Source of the DNA: Dyadobacter crusticola DSM 16708
GTDB taxonomy: Bacteria > Bacteroidota > Bacteroidia > Cytophagales > Spirosomataceae
NCBI RefSeq assembly: GCF_000701505.1
Contig: NZ_JNJB01000006.1
Span: 248,001-312,000, forward strand
Direction: 5' to 3'
DNA length: 64,000 nucleotides
Positions 36,775-44,891 of this stretch are shown here, in pieces. Position numbers and translations under genes: made by a program. Position 1 is the first letter of the stretch. Each line of letters begins with the position of its first letter. Under the pieces are notes generated by a model. That model worked only from the letters and a program-made list of their open reading frames with translations, made no database searches and was not told where the DNA came from.

Positions 36775-37233
36775 ATGAAAAAGATCACTTTGATGGTCGC
36801 TTCAATGCTGACCATGGGCATGCTGACAATGACAAGCTGTTCAGAAAAAACAAAAGATTCTGCACAGGAAACAGTTGATGAAGCGAAAGATGACATGGAC
36901 GACAATGTAGCCGAGGCAAAAGCTGACATCAAAGAAGCCGGAAATGATTTTGAGGCGAAAGTGAAAGAAGACAAGGCTTCATTGAAGAAAGATATCGACG
37001 AAGCTGTTGCGAAACTCGACAGGAAAATTGAAGAAGCAGACGCCAAAATGGAGAAAGCTGCTGATAAAGAAAAAGCAAAGTGGCGCGACCGCAAAGCTGA
37101 GCTGAACAAGGAAAAAGACGAACTGAAAGCTTCCTGGAACGAGGTAGAAGATGAAACCGCCGAGAAGTGGGATGCATTCAAAGCTAAAACGAACGAAAAG
37201 ATCGCTAAGGCGAAAGCAGATATTAAAGACTAG
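36775..37233 (+). CDS. Charged coiled-coil lipoprotein, stress-response type
   Basis: 152 residues from the ATG at 36775. A lipoprotein signal (MKKITLMVASMLTMGMLTMTSC) is followed by an almost wholly helical sequence rich in Lys, Glu, Asp and Ala with heptad character (DEAKDDMDDNVAEAKADIKEA; KEKAKWRDRKAELNKEKDEL). It resembles short sll1863-like stress proteins and other apolipoprotein-like repeats. A role in envelope stress is likely but unproved. Upstream in-frame codons to 36526 lack coding character and would overlap the divergent receptor gene. A strong terminator follows. Confidence 0.82.
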   Translation: MKKITLMVASMLTMGMLTMTSCSEKTKDSAQETVDEAKDDMDDNVAEAKADIKEAGNDFEAKVKEDKASLKKDIDEAVAKLDRKIEEADAKMEKAADKEKAKWRDRKAELNKEKDELKASWNEVEDETAEKWDAFKAKTNEKIAKAKADIKD

Positions 37234-37259
37234 GAATTTGGATTAGGGTTATGTATTCT

Positions 37260-37290
37260 AAAAATGCTCCTGTTAACGGGAGCATTTTTT
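37260..37290. terminator. Bidirectional terminator between convergent genes
   Basis: An 8-bp GC-containing stem (37265-37272 with 37277-37284, one G-T pair), extended by five A-T pairs, with T runs on both strands, sits between the coiled-coil lipoprotein and ctlX. Confidence 0.85.
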
Positions 37291-38246
37291 TATTTTCTGG
37301 GTAAATGGATCTCCGTCATCATACACCTGGCCGAGCCTCCGCCGTGTGCTTCAATGTACGACAAATCGGTATGCAGCAGGCGTGCGTACTCGTTTAACTG
37401 GTGCACCTGCTTGCTGGTAAGTGATTCGTAAGCCTGCGTCGACATGATTAGGAATTTGTCTGCGCTTGCATTTCGCACCATCAGCATATTGCCGGCGAAA
37501 TGGCGGACCTGATCCAGTGATATTTCTACAATGTACTTGTTGGTATCTTCCAGTGCAGCTCTCACTATTAATCTCTCGTCGGGATCTTTAATTGATTCCA
37601 GGCAAACCACCGCGAAAATATCTCCCACACACATCAGTACATTGGTGTGGTAAATGGGCTTGTCGTTCTCGTCAGTCGCATTGAATGCGATGATTTCATA
37701 ACCCATTGCCTCACCAAAAGCGGCCAGTACGTCGGGATGTGTTCTGGGCGAAAGGCAGGCGTAAGCGATCTTGTATCTTCTGTCGAGCACCATGCTGCCG
37801 GTACCTTCCAGGAATTTGCCCTCTTCCTCGAAGTAAGTAAGGTCGATGATCTCTTCGATCTTATATTCTTTTCCGAGCGCCTCGATAATATCCTTCCGCC
37901 GTTCCAGCCGGCGATTCTGTGCCATCATCGGGTACAATACCACCTTTCCGCTTTGGTGAAAAGACACCCAGTTATTTGGAAAAACGGCATCGGGCCGCCT
38001 CACATGATCAGTATCGTCGAATATCTGCACTTCAATGCCCGCCTTGCTGAGCTGATCGGTCATTAAAGCAAATTCCTCTTCGGCGGTTTGCGCGGGCGTG
38101 TTGCTTTCGTTGGGCGACAGGTTCCGCTGCTGGTATTCATTGGTTGCGGCAGTCTCTTCATTATACCCGAAGCTGGCCGGGCGGATCATCATAATCCTGG
38201 AAGTAGACTGTGGCTGTATCTGGGCAGATGAAGTGATAACGCGCAT
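37290..38246 (-). CDS. ctlX: CtlX-like citrulline hydrolase (guanidino-group modifying enzyme)
   Basis: 318 residues from the ATG at 38246. It belongs to the amidinotransferase/arginine-deiminase superfamily by MIRPASFGYN, DAVFPNNWVSFHQSGKVVLYPM, GSMVLDRRYKIAYACLSPRTH, YHTNVLMCVGD and the C-terminal catalytic Cys in GGGSARCMMTEIHLP. CtlX proteins are citrulline ureidases/hydrolases (citrulline to ornithine, CO2 and ammonia). An arginine deiminase gene lies 47 bases upstream on the same strand, which fits an arginine-to-ornithine route without carbamoyl phosphate. An in-frame ATG at 38264 is an alternative start. Confidence 0.88.
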   Translation of the reverse strand: MRVITSSAQIQPQSTSRIMMIRPASFGYNEETAATNEYQQRNLSPNESNTPAQTAEEEFALMTDQLSKAGIEVQIFDDTDHVRRPDAVFPNNWVSFHQSGKVVLYPMMAQNRRLERRKDIIEALGKEYKIEEIIDLTYFEEEGKFLEGTGSMVLDRRYKIAYACLSPRTHPDVLAAFGEAMGYEIIAFNATDENDKPIYHTNVLMCVGDIFAVVCLESIKDPDERLIVRAALEDTNKYIVEISLDQVRHFAGNMLMVRNASADKFLIMSTQAYESLTSKQVHQLNEYARLLHTDLSYIEAHGGGSARCMMTEIHLPRK

Positions 38247-38293
38247 AGGAGTTTTTTTACACAATTTACGATCGAAACGGTATGATTACAATA

Positions 38294-39748
38294 TTAAAAT
38301 TCACGCAAAATGGGCATGCTCATACAATGAGATCCGCCCCGCGCACGGGAAAGTTCTGCTGAGGGGAGGGTAATGAACGTATCGCGGAGGGTTTCGGGAT
38401 CAAGGTGCCCCGACTCGAATTGTTGTATGATATCTTTGGCACTGATCACCGTAAAACCCTTCTTGCGAAAAGCTTCCAGCGTTTTGTCATTGCGATCGTA
38501 ACCGATTACCACGCCTTCCTGCAATGCGAGCAGATTACAGGAATCGGTCCATTGTTCGCGCTCTCCGTAGGGAAATTCATTGTCGCCGGAGTAAATAAAT
38601 TGGACAGGCTCTTCGCTGCCGAGGTCCGTTTTGCTGATATCTGTTAGAAGATCTTCCAGGTTCTCGATTTCCCGGGGTTGTTCCGTTCCTTTCTCAAACT
38701 GTAATATCCTGAATTCCTTGTTTATATCCGTGGGCGCGAAAAAGTGTAGTACGTCTTTCTTTCGGGCCTCGTCGCCGAGCCGCGCCAGTGAACCCAGCAG
38801 TACCCACACATTTTTCTTAACCTGCGTGAAAATGGTATCAATGTGCATGTAGTCACGCTTTTTCGGGATTTTGATGATCGTGATTTTGCTGACCACATTT
38901 TTTTCAAACAAAATCTTCATCACCTGCTGAGCAGCGTAAATGCTGGTCCGCTCGCTGCATCCGATCACCAGGTGATTAGGCGCCACGGTCATGATATCGC
39001 CGCCTTCCAGCGTGCAGCGGTGGTAATCGCTCGCTTTTTCGTCATCGGGCAACAAAAAATGCTTTTCATTATCAGGTATCTCGATCACATTGTTCCTGAC
39101 ATGTTCAAACATCGGGTGGTTGAAAAATACATATTGCGCCAGAATGGATTCGCGGGTCCGTGCGGTTTTGGCGGGTTTATTCAGGAGAATGTATTCATTG
39201 ATCACAATGCCGATATCCCGCATAAAAATCAGGTTCGGCAGCGGCGCAAATAGCATTCGCTCGTCGGAACGAGACCCGGAGATGAAGATCTTGGCCAGTT
39301 CGTGCGGGTGGCAGGTATGCAGCTCTTCCTGGATTGCGAATGCACATTTTTCTATTCCGCAGATCGCCGCTGTCAGCTTGCTGCGCGTGCCGGGTTCTTC
39401 CAGTATCTCGGCAAGTAATTTCTGAAAATCGACGACACAGTCCGAATTATAATAATGATCCGAACCGGGGATAAAAAAGGAGCGTCCGGTGTCTGCGTCG
39501 ACTTCGGCGAGCTTTCCTTTGATCTTCTCAGGATCCAGAAAGTAGAGCAGCAGCTTGACGTAATAATCATATTCGTCCCGCCGCATGGTGTCCAGATGAA
39601 CAATATCTTCGAAAAGCCAATCCTGCGCCTTGCTGGGCACAACTTTGCCGAGGCCGCGGTCGGGACTATGTATCAAAAGTCGTTTGAGCCGCCCTGTCTC
39701 CGACGTGACTTTTACCTTGTAGCGGTGGTCTGTATTGGTCGTTTGCAT
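38294..39748 (-). CDS. Arginine deiminase-family protein
   Basis: 484 residues, longer than the usual 410. Hallmarks of the arginine deiminase catalytic propeller: FMRDIGIVINE (FxRD), EGGDIMTVAP, YMHIDTIFTQV (catalytic His in MHxDT) and the final GGSHCMSMPIL with nucleophile Cys475. An N-terminal helical part (FEDIVHLDTMRRDEYDYYVKLL) corresponds to the ADI helical insert. Expected reaction: arginine to citrulline plus ammonia in the cytosol. No carbamate kinase or ornithine carbamoyltransferase gene is near; instead the downstream neighbour is ctlX. Confidence 0.92.
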   Translation of the reverse strand: MQTTNTDHRYKVKVTSETGRLKRLLIHSPDRGLGKVVPSKAQDWLFEDIVHLDTMRRDEYDYYVKLLLYFLDPEKIKGKLAEVDADTGRSFFIPGSDHYYNSDCVVDFQKLLAEILEEPGTRSKLTAAICGIEKCAFAIQEELHTCHPHELAKIFISGSRSDERMLFAPLPNLIFMRDIGIVINEYILLNKPAKTARTRESILAQYVFFNHPMFEHVRNNVIEIPDNEKHFLLPDDEKASDYHRCTLEGGDIMTVAPNHLVIGCSERTSIYAAQQVMKILFEKNVVSKITIIKIPKKRDYMHIDTIFTQVKKNVWVLLGSLARLGDEARKKDVLHFFAPTDINKEFRILQFEKGTEQPREIENLEDLLTDISKTDLGSEEPVQFIYSGDNEFPYGEREQWTDSCNLLALQEGVVIGYDRNDKTLEAFRKKGFTVISAKDIIQQFESGHLDPETLRDTFITLPSAELSRARGGSHCMSMPILREF

Positions 39749-39952
39749 GAAGTATTACAAATGCTTTGATCGCAAAATAAGGGTTTATTGATCAATTAAA
39801 AATAGCCTCACGCGCCACAGGCAAGGATGCAGCCGTTTTGAGATATAATATCATTTATACGGGAACAAGGGCGGTATTAAAAAGGTTGTAGGTTAGGTGT
39901 GGTGCACGTTTTCAGCCAGTTGCGTCCATTTTCTTTTACGGCCAAAACGTGT

Positions 39953-39960
39953 TACTTTTG
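39953..39960 (+). promoter_or_regulatory. Candidate -7 promoter box for the suf operon
   Basis: TACTTTTG matches TAnnTTTG exactly, 42 bases before the sufC ATG at 40003, inside the 254-base divergent gap from the arginine deiminase gene. No clean -33 element is seen. No other structure stands out in the gap. Confidence 0.5.
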
Positions 39961-40002
39961 CGGTAAAATTGCCACGAACTATCTATTAAGAATTAATCAG
40001 TT

Positions 40003-40761
40003 ATGCTCTCAATAAATGACTTGCGTGCCTCAGTTGAAGGTAAGGAAATATTAAAAGGTATCAACCTGGAAGTGAAACCGGGTGAGGTACATGCAATTAT
40101 GGGTCCTAACGGTTCCGGCAAAAGTACGTTGGCGTCTGTGCTTGCGGGAAGAGAGGAATACGAAGTAACAGGCGGGAGTGTTGTTTTCAACGGAAAAGAT
40201 ATTCTTGAAATAGCTCCTGAGGAAAGAGCCGCTGAGGGTATTTTCCTTGCGTTTCAGTATCCTGTTGAAATTCCTGGTGTTACTACCATTAATTTTTTGA
40301 AAACTGCGGTTAACGAAATCCGTAAATATAGAGGAGAAAGCCCGTTGGATGCAGCTCAGTTCCTTAAAATGGTGCGTGAGAAAGCCAAGCTGGTGAGTAT
40401 GAACGACTCGCTGCTGAAACGCGCATTGAACGAAGGGTTTTCAGGTGGGGAGAAAAAGCGGAACGAAATTTTCCAGATGGCGGTGCTCGAACCGAAGCTG
40501 GCGATACTTGATGAAACGGATTCCGGTCTGGATATCGATGCATTGCGCATAGTTTCGGAAGGTGTTAACTCGCTTCGTTCTCCTGAGCGCGCTACGATCG
40601 TGGTAACCCACTATCAGCGTTTGCTTGACTATATTGTTCCTGATTATGTACACGTACTTTATAAAGGCAGGATCGTAAAATCGGGCCCGAAAGAACTGGC
40701 TTTGGAGCTGGAAGAAAAAGGTTACGATTGGATCAAAGCCGAAGTGGAAGCAGTCAGTTAA
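40003..40761 (+). CDS. sufC: Fe-S cluster assembly ATPase SufC
   Basis: 252 residues. ABC-type ATPase that pairs with SufB-SufD to build Fe-S clusters in the cytosol; not a transporter. Walker A GPNGSGKST (about residue 34-42), SufC-specific PEERAAEGIFLAFQYPVEIPGV (Q-loop region), signature FSGGEKKRNEIFQM and Walker B AILDETDSGLDIDALRIV with THYQRLLDYI. Length is typical. It is the first gene of the operon here and its usual upstream partner sufB is absent. Confidence 0.98.
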   Translation: MLSINDLRASVEGKEILKGINLEVKPGEVHAIMGPNGSGKSTLASVLAGREEYEVTGGSVVFNGKDILEIAPEERAAEGIFLAFQYPVEIPGVTTINFLKTAVNEIRKYRGESPLDAAQFLKMVREKAKLVSMNDSLLKRALNEGFSGGEKKRNEIFQMAVLEPKLAILDETDSGLDIDALRIVSEGVNSLRSPERATIVVTHYQRLLDYIVPDYVHVLYKGRIVKSGPKELALELEEKGYDWIKAEVEAVS

Positions 40762-40812
40762 GAACCTTGTTTGTGGAGTTTCTTGGCATTAAAGTACCTT
40801 ATTAAAAATTCG

Positions 40813-42132
40813 ATGAGTACCGAAACAATAGATTTAAAAACCAGGCTTGTTACAGACTTTTACGCACGTGAATCTGTCATGAACGGCGCAGCGTCGTCTG
40901 CGTTTCACCAGAAAAAACGTGCGGCACTGGCCAGGTTTGATAAATTGGGCTTCCCAACTATCAAGAACGAAGAGTGGAAATACTCCAACGTTAAAGAGCT
41001 AGTAAGCGAATCCTATAATTTCAATGCACCAAGTGATATTGCGCTGAGCGATTTGCAGGATCTTAGAATCCCCGAGCAGGATGCTAATATTATCTATTTT
41101 GTAAACGGGCATTATCACGCCGAGCTGTCAAGACTTGTTTCTTCGCCTGACCAACTGACGATCAGCTCGCTTTCAGAAGCAATCAAGAATGATCCAGATC
41201 TGATCAATTCTTATTTTAACGAGCTGGCCGGCGAAAGCGGCGACGCATTTACCGAGCTGAACACCGCTTTTACACAGGACGGAATTTTCATTCATGTACC
41301 TGAGAACAAAACGGTCGAGCACCCGGTGATTTTGCGGTTTGTGAGTGACGCAAGAAATCAGAACATAGGCAGCCAGCCCAGAAATATCATTTCTGTCGGC
41401 CGCAATGCACATTTGAAGCTTGCAGAAGCTTTCAGGACCTTGGGAGCAGAGCGTTCATTTACAAATGCAGTGACTGAAATATATGTAAGTGAAGATGCAG
41501 GCGTAGAGTATTACAAAGTGCAGAATGAGAGTGAGAAAGCATACCACATCGGTACTACTCAGGTAAGAATGCTGGATCGCTCGCAGTTTTACGCCGGTAC
41601 AGTGACTTTGAACGGCCGGTTTACAAGAAACAACCTCAATATAGTAATTGACGGGGAACGTTGTGAAGCGCATATGTACGGTCTGTATTTTCCCGACGGA
41701 GTACAACATGTTGACAATCATACCACTGCCGATCACCGCAAGCCAAATTCGAACAGCAACGAACTGTATAAAGGAATTTTGAGGGACAGGTCGAAAGGTG
41801 TTTTTAACGGAAAGATTTATGTTCGTCCTGATGCTCAGAAAACGAATGCATTTCAATCCTGCAAGAACATTGTACTCTCCCCGGATGCTACAATGAACAC
41901 CAAACCCCAGCTTGAAATCTTTGCGGACGATGTAAAATGTTCGCATGGAACGACAACCGGGCAGATAGATGAAGAGGCATTATTTTATATGCGTTCAAGA
42001 GGTATCTCACGCTCGGAGGCGCTATCCCTGCTGATGTTTGCTTTTTGTGCGGACGTAGTTTCGCAGATCAAAATAGACTCGATCAGAGAATACCTGGAAG
42101 ATTTAATAGCTGAAAAGCTGGCTACCAAATAA
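40813..42132 (+). CDS. sufD: Fe-S cluster assembly protein SufD
   Basis: 439 residues. Beta-helix scaffold subunit that binds SufC and SufB. Visible: KNEEWKYSNVKEL near the N-terminus, FTRNNLNIVIDGERCEAHMYGLYF, HTTADHRKPNSNSNELYKGIL, GKIYVRPDAQKTNAFQSCKNIVLSPDATMNTKPQLEIFADDVKCSHGTTTGQID, and the C-terminal IREYLEDLI. The DVKCSHG motif and length fit SufD rather than the longer SufB. The ATG at 40813 is chosen over a non-ATG codon at 40771. It starts 51 bases after sufC. Confidence 0.96.
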   Translation: MSTETIDLKTRLVTDFYARESVMNGAASSAFHQKKRAALARFDKLGFPTIKNEEWKYSNVKELVSESYNFNAPSDIALSDLQDLRIPEQDANIIYFVNGHYHAELSRLVSSPDQLTISSLSEAIKNDPDLINSYFNELAGESGDAFTELNTAFTQDGIFIHVPENKTVEHPVILRFVSDARNQNIGSQPRNIISVGRNAHLKLAEAFRTLGAERSFTNAVTEIYVSEDAGVEYYKVQNESEKAYHIGTTQVRMLDRSQFYAGTVTLNGRFTRNNLNIVIDGERCEAHMYGLYFPDGVQHVDNHTTADHRKPNSNSNELYKGILRDRSKGVFNGKIYVRPDAQKTNAFQSCKNIVLSPDATMNTKPQLEIFADDVKCSHGTTTGQIDEEALFYMRSRGISRSEALSLLMFAFCADVVSQIKIDSIREYLEDLIAEKLATK

Positions 42133-42213
42133 CGTCCGCGATCATTCAAGACACAGCTAATTGTTGCCCAGCTCAATTTTTTTGGGTTGGGTATTTTTCT
42201 TAAAAAACATCTC

Positions 42214-43440
42214 ATGAATACTTCTTTTGATATATCATCCATCCGGAAAGATTTCCCGATCCTCAATGAGGTGGTAAATGGAAAGCCGCTTGTCTACTTC
42301 GACAATGCAGCTACAACGCAGAAGCCGCGGGTTGTACTGGATGCAATCTCGGGTTATTACGAGCATTACAATGCGAATATTCACCGTGGTATCCATCACC
42401 TGGCCGAAAAAGCAACTTCTGCATTCGAGCAATCGAGAAAGCGGATGCAGGCATTTTTGAATGCAGAATTTTCTGACGAAATCATCTTTACTTCCGGTAC
42501 CACCGACGGGATTAACCTCGTGGCAGCTACATACGGTCGCAAATTCCTGAAAGAAGGCGACGAAGTGATTATTTCGACAATGGAGCATCACTCCAATATT
42601 GTCCCCTGGCAAATGCTTTGTGAAGAGAAAGGCTGCATTCTCAAAGTGATCCCGATCAACGATGAGGGCGAGCTGCTGATGGACGAATATGAAAAGCTGC
42701 TCACGGAACGAACCAAGTTTGTATCTGTGGTACATGTTTCGAATTCCCTCGGGACGATCAATCCGGTGAAAGAAATTATACAAAAAGCACACGCGGTAGG
42801 AGCGAAGGTGCTGCTTGACGGCGCGCAGGCAAGTTCACACCTGCATCTGGATGTTCAGGATCTCGATTGTGACTTCTATTCATTATCCCTGCACAAAATC
42901 TATGGTCCTACGGGAATGGGTATTTTGTATGGTAAAAGGGACTTGCTGAACGAAATGCCGCCTTATCGCGGAGGAGGGGAGATGATCAAGGAAGTTACAT
43001 TTGAAAAAACAACCTATAATGAGCTTCCCTACAAATTTGAGGCTGGTACTCCGAACATTGCTGATGTAGTGGCCGCCAAGTATGCGCTGGATTATGTGGA
43101 TACATTGGGGAAAGAAAACATTGCCGCATACGAAAATGAGCTTCTGAGATATGCTACCGAGGCAGTTGGTGAGATTGACGGTTTGAAGATTATCGGGCAA
43201 GCAAAGGAAAAAGTGAGTGTGCTTTCATTTGTGATTGACGGGATACATCACCAGGATATCGGCGTATTGCTGGATCAGCAAGGTATCGCCGTGCGGACCG
43301 GTCACCACTGCACGCAGCCGCTGATGAGCCGCTTCAATATTACCGGAACCTCCCGGGCATCTTTTGCTGTTTACAACACGAAAGAGGAGATTGACCTTCT
43401 GATAAAGGGTCTTCATAAGGTGAAAAGAATGCTTGGATAA
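42214..43440 (+). CDS. sufS: Cysteine desulfurase SufS
   Basis: 408 residues, PLP-dependent. It takes sulfur from cysteine for Fe-S assembly. PLP lysine Lys228 (SLHKIYGPTG), active-site Cys366 in RTGHHCTQPLM, NAATTQKP near residue 30, TMEHHSNIVPWQ and the SufS-type HRGIHHLAEKAT. Type II group by the absence of the IscS cysteine-loop insertion. The ATG at 42214 is preferred to 42187 by family alignment. The next suf gene, sufE, is separated from it by a toxin-antitoxin pair. Confidence 0.97.
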   Translation: MNTSFDISSIRKDFPILNEVVNGKPLVYFDNAATTQKPRVVLDAISGYYEHYNANIHRGIHHLAEKATSAFEQSRKRMQAFLNAEFSDEIIFTSGTTDGINLVAATYGRKFLKEGDEVIISTMEHHSNIVPWQMLCEEKGCILKVIPINDEGELLMDEYEKLLTERTKFVSVVHVSNSLGTINPVKEIIQKAHAVGAKVLLDGAQASSHLHLDVQDLDCDFYSLSLHKIYGPTGMGILYGKRDLLNEMPPYRGGGEMIKEVTFEKTTYNELPYKFEAGTPNIADVVAAKYALDYVDTLGKENIAAYENELLRYATEAVGEIDGLKIIGQAKEKVSVLSFVIDGIHHQDIGVLLDQQGIAVRTGHHCTQPLMSRFNITGTSRASFAVYNTKEEIDLLIKGLHKVKRMLG

Positions 43441-43493
43441 TTTTCGTAAATTACTTTCAGAAGTTGATCATGTAACGAAGCATCCTGTTTACA

Positions 43494-43682
43494 ATGGAAA
43501 CCATACCAAAGGAGATTTTGCTCAATTCGCTGGAAACAATGCCGGACCAAATCGAGGTAGAGCAGGTTATTGAGCAGATAATATTATTGTCAAAGATCGA
43601 GAGATCCGGCAGACAAATTGAGAACGGTGAATCATACACACATGAAGAAGTAAAGGATTCTTATAAAAAATGGCTGGAATAA
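43494..43682 (+). CDS. Putative type II antitoxin
   Basis: 62 residues, acidic and mostly helical (ILLNSLETMPDQIEVEQVIEQIILLSKIERSGRQIENGESYTHEEVKDSYKKWL). Its position 13 bases overlapping a RelE/ParE toxin gene, small size and the C-terminal HEEVKxxxKKWL-like tail fit antitoxins that pair with ParE-family toxins in Bacteroidota. No DNA-binding domain can be named with certainty. It begins 53 bases after sufS and is AT-richer than the suf genes. Confidence 0.8.
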   Translation: METIPKEILLNSLETMPDQIEVEQVIEQIILLSKIERSGRQIENGESYTHEEVKDSYKKWLE

Positions 43683-43954
43683 TTTGGTCCAAAGAAGCCA
43701 GGCAGGATTTAGATACCATATTTCTTTGGCTCGAATCCGAGTCAAAATCTTACTCAAAGAAATGGATCAATGAACTCTTTCAGAAAGTGGAGCTAGTTGA
43801 GAAGTTTCCTAAAATGGGTAGGAAAATACCGGAGACAAGAATTGAGAGTATACGGGAAATACGCGTTGGAAATTACAGAGTTATCTACAACGCCAAAAAA
43901 GATGATGTAGAGATTCTGGCGATAAGACATACTTCCCGGCCATTATCAGAATAA
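43670..43954 (+). CDS. RelE/ParE-family toxin
   Basis: 94 residues with the ParE fold pattern: IIWSKEARQDLDTIFLWLE (first helices), WINELFQKVELVEKFPKMGRKIPE, and the C-terminal strands IREIRVGNYRVIYNAKKDDVEILAIRHTSRPL containing the YRVIY and H motif common to RelE/ParE. ParE poisons gyrase; RelE cuts ribosomal mRNA; which applies cannot be told. It overlaps the antitoxin by 13 bases and ends 9 bases before sufE. Confidence 0.92.
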   Translation: MAGIIWSKEARQDLDTIFLWLESESKSYSKKWINELFQKVELVEKFPKMGRKIPETRIESIREIRVGNYRVIYNAKKDDVEILAIRHTSRPLSE

Positions 43955-43963
43955 CGAAATACA

Positions 43964-44395
43964 ATGACGATAAACGAGACACAGGACGAACTAATTTCTG
44001 ATTTTGAGTTGTTTGATGATTGGGAAAGTAAATACGAGTACATCATTGATCTCGGAAAGCAGTTCCCACCTTTGGAAGAACAATACAAGACCGAAGACAA
44101 TATCATCAAAGGGTGCCAGTCCAGAGTTTGGCTCAATGCTTACATGGATGGTGATTTGCTGAAATTCGAGGCAGACAGCGATGCGATTATCGTGCGCGGA
44201 TTGGTGAGCATGCTGGTAAAAGTGCTTTCAGGACATACGCCGGAGGAGGTAGCAAATGCTGATCTGTACTTTATGGAGAAAATCGGCTTACACCAGCATT
44301 TAGCGCAGACACGATCAAATGGACTTGCGGCGATGTTGAAACAGATGAAAGCTTACGGATTTGCCTATCAGGCTAAGTCTGTCAATGCAGAATAA
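43964..44395 (+). CDS. sufE: Sulfur acceptor SufE
   Basis: 143 residues. Accepts persulfide from SufS and raises its activity. The sulfur-accepting Cys51 sits in IIKGCQSRVW, followed by the SufE core ADSDAIIVRGLVSMLVKVLSGHTPEEV and the C-terminal RSNGLAAMLKQMKAYG. Size is normal. It is separated from sufS by the toxin-antitoxin genes, the toxin stop lying 9 bases upstream. Confidence 0.97.
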   Translation: MTINETQDELISDFELFDDWESKYEYIIDLGKQFPPLEEQYKTEDNIIKGCQSRVWLNAYMDGDLLKFEADSDAIIVRGLVSMLVKVLSGHTPEEVANADLYFMEKIGLHQHLAQTRSNGLAAMLKQMKAYGFAYQAKSVNAE

Positions 44396-44424
44396 TTGAA
44401 ATCATTCAGATAATCACTAAGACA

Positions 44425-44736
44425 ATGTCAGATTCAGAATTGCGGGAAGAAGTAGTTAAGGCAATTAAAACCGTTTACGACCCGGAAATTCCCGTGGATG
44501 TTTATGAGCTCGGCCTTATTTACGATTTGAAAGTATTCCCGGTAAATAATGTATTCGTTTCCATGACATTAACTTCTCCGTCTTGCCCGTCAGCGGGTAC
44601 CTTGCCGGGTGAAGTAGAACAGAAGATACGCGAAGTGGAAGGGGTGAACGATGTGAGTGTAGAATTGACTTTCGATCCGCCTTATACAACCGAAATGATG
44701 TCGGAAGAGGCAAAATTAGAGCTGGGTTTTATGTAA
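44425..44736 (+). CDS. MIP18/DUF59 Fe-S assembly protein (SufT-like)
   Basis: 103 residues. The MIP18-family core is unmistakable: ELREEVVKAIKTVYDPEIPVDVYELGLIYDL, MTLTSPSCPSAGTLPGEVEQKI with the conserved TxPxCP-type cysteine, and VELTFDPPYTTEMMSEEAKLELGF. Members (SufT, PaaD-like) help mature Fe-S proteins. It is the last gene of the suf run, 29 bases after sufE. Followed by repeats at 44749-44861. Confidence 0.93.
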   Translation: MSDSELREEVVKAIKTVYDPEIPVDVYELGLIYDLKVFPVNNVFVSMTLTSPSCPSAGTLPGEVEQKIREVEGVNDVSVELTFDPPYTTEMMSEEAKLELGFM

Positions 44737-44748
44737 GTTACCTCGGCC

Positions 44749-44861
44749 GTCAGCTATCGGCTTTCGGCTTTGAGATAAAAAACGAAGTGGCTGTCAGCTA
44801 TTGGCTGTCGGCTTTGAAATAAAAAAGAAAATGGCTGACAGCCGACAGCTGAAAGCCGAAG
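44749..44861. repeat. Heptamer-based repeats: two 34-bp direct copies and an inverted copy
   Basis: Two near-identical 34-base direct copies (44749-44782 and 44793-44826, differing at three positions) are each built of CNGCTNT-like heptamers followed by GARATAAAAAA. An inverted set of similar heptamers follows at 44833-44861, so this RNA could form alternative hairpins. It fills most of the gap between the SufT-like gene and the bacilliredoxin gene. Confidence 0.85.
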
Positions 44862-44891
44862 TATAGAAAATAACCATAAAAATTAAAGAAT

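Noticed and set aside
40813-42132. Naming this gene sufB
   Set aside because: SufB and SufD are homologous, but the length (439) and the DVKCSHG context fit SufD.
43494-43954. Insertion sequence around the toxin-antitoxin pair
   Set aside because: No transposase, inverted repeats or target-site duplication are visible at the edges.
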